The notes beneath the pieces were generated by a model that ran no database searches, was not told the origin of the DNA, and was given only the letters and a program-made list of their open reading frames with translations. Shown here piece after piece: positions 63,589-64,000 of a stretch of DNA of 64,000 bases; within the stretch, counting starts at the first letter, position 1; each line of letters begins with the position of its first letter. This DNA comes from Azadirachta indica. Taxonomy: Eukaryota > Streptophyta > Magnoliopsida > Sapindales > Meliaceae. The position numbers and the translations under genes were made by a program. The DNA lies in assembly GCA_022749755.1 (NCBI GenBank), contig CM040444.1, positions 8,559,009 to 8,623,008 of the forward strand, written 5' to 3'.

Positions 63589-64000
63589 TAGGTAAGATAG
63601 TAAAGTTGTTTAATCTTAAACATGAAGTAGGAGACAATAATAAACCTTTAATGTGTGATTTTAGAAGCTTGTATACAAAAGCAATCTCCAAGCAATCTAC
63701 TTTTGCAAAATGAGAATGATTATTTAGAAATTTAACCATCTAAGCAAGGCAAGTATCTAGTTCCAATAAAATCATAATCAAATTATCATGTTACATTGCA
63801 CATAATTACTTCATGTGTAAAAACAAACTATAATTGCTTGCCATATTCTCTTGTTATTTCTATTTGCTATAAAATCATAATCAAATCATCTAGTAATCTG
63901 AATAAAATGCCACTTTAATTTGAAATACAAAGTTATAACATATAAAAGAAGACATTTAAATAGCATGACATATATATATATATATATTGTTAACAATTAT
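63589..64000. other. Spacer to window end
   Basis: A+T-rich; a TA run lies at about 63970-63987. No gene seen. Confidence 0.5.

Overview
The window reads as nuclear DNA of a flowering plant, most likely a eudicot. The base composition is strongly A+T-rich, genes have GT-AG introns, and there are papain-type cysteine proteases of the SAG12/SAG39 kind, a type-B response-regulator relic, a cytokinin-response-factor relic, a small secreted LysM protein, and Ty1/copia and Ty3/gypsy retrotransposon debris. The species cannot be fixed by reading alone. Gene density is very low: I support two apparently intact protein genes (LysM protein, 46.4-46.85 kb, minus; cysteine protease, 61.26-62.37 kb, plus), one tRNA-Ala gene (15.4 kb, minus), and one open but truncated protease derivative (59.99-60.57 kb).

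Layout. 0-2 kb: decayed Ty3/gypsy pol 3' end running off the left edge. 2-3.6 kb: 3' end and long terminal repeat (LTR) of a SIRE-like copia element. 3.6-10 kb: A+T-rich spacer with a 23-bp minisatellite split by an insertion (4.85-5.6 kb) and a 1-kb long inverted repeat (6.04-7.07 kb). 10-13.5 kb: decayed plus-strand copia element split by a reversed SIRE-like LTR. 13.5-27.4 kb: spacer with tRNA-Ala, a 33-bp tandem array and weak gene remnants. 27.45-27.68 kb: a miniature inverted-repeat transposon (MITE) in a TA microsatellite. 27.97-28.72 kb: pseudogene of a cytokinin response factor (AP2/ERF). 31.6-36.7 kb: pseudogene of a type-B response regulator, its third exon split by a gag-only LTR retrotransposon with a perfect 5-bp target duplication. 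37-41 kb: spacer with an 80-bp tandem array. 41.27-46.08 kb: minus-strand composite copia element carrying two unrelated LTR types. 46.4-46.85 kb: LysM gene. 47-56 kb: spacer with a large direct duplication and a possible copia LTR. 56.3-62.4 kb: tandem cluster of three papain-like protease copies in successive stages of decay. 62.4-64 kb: short tandem repeats.

Functional threads. The two cytokinin-pathway pseudogenes lie about 3 kb apart on the same strand; type-B regulators are known to activate CRF genes, so their shared decay is notable but may be chance. In the protease cluster one copy looks active, one keeps only the signal peptide and inhibitory propeptide before a stop, and one has lost its catalytic cysteine. 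The rest is mostly retrotransposon turnover, including a chimeric element whose arrangement suggests recombination or template switching at the primer-binding site.
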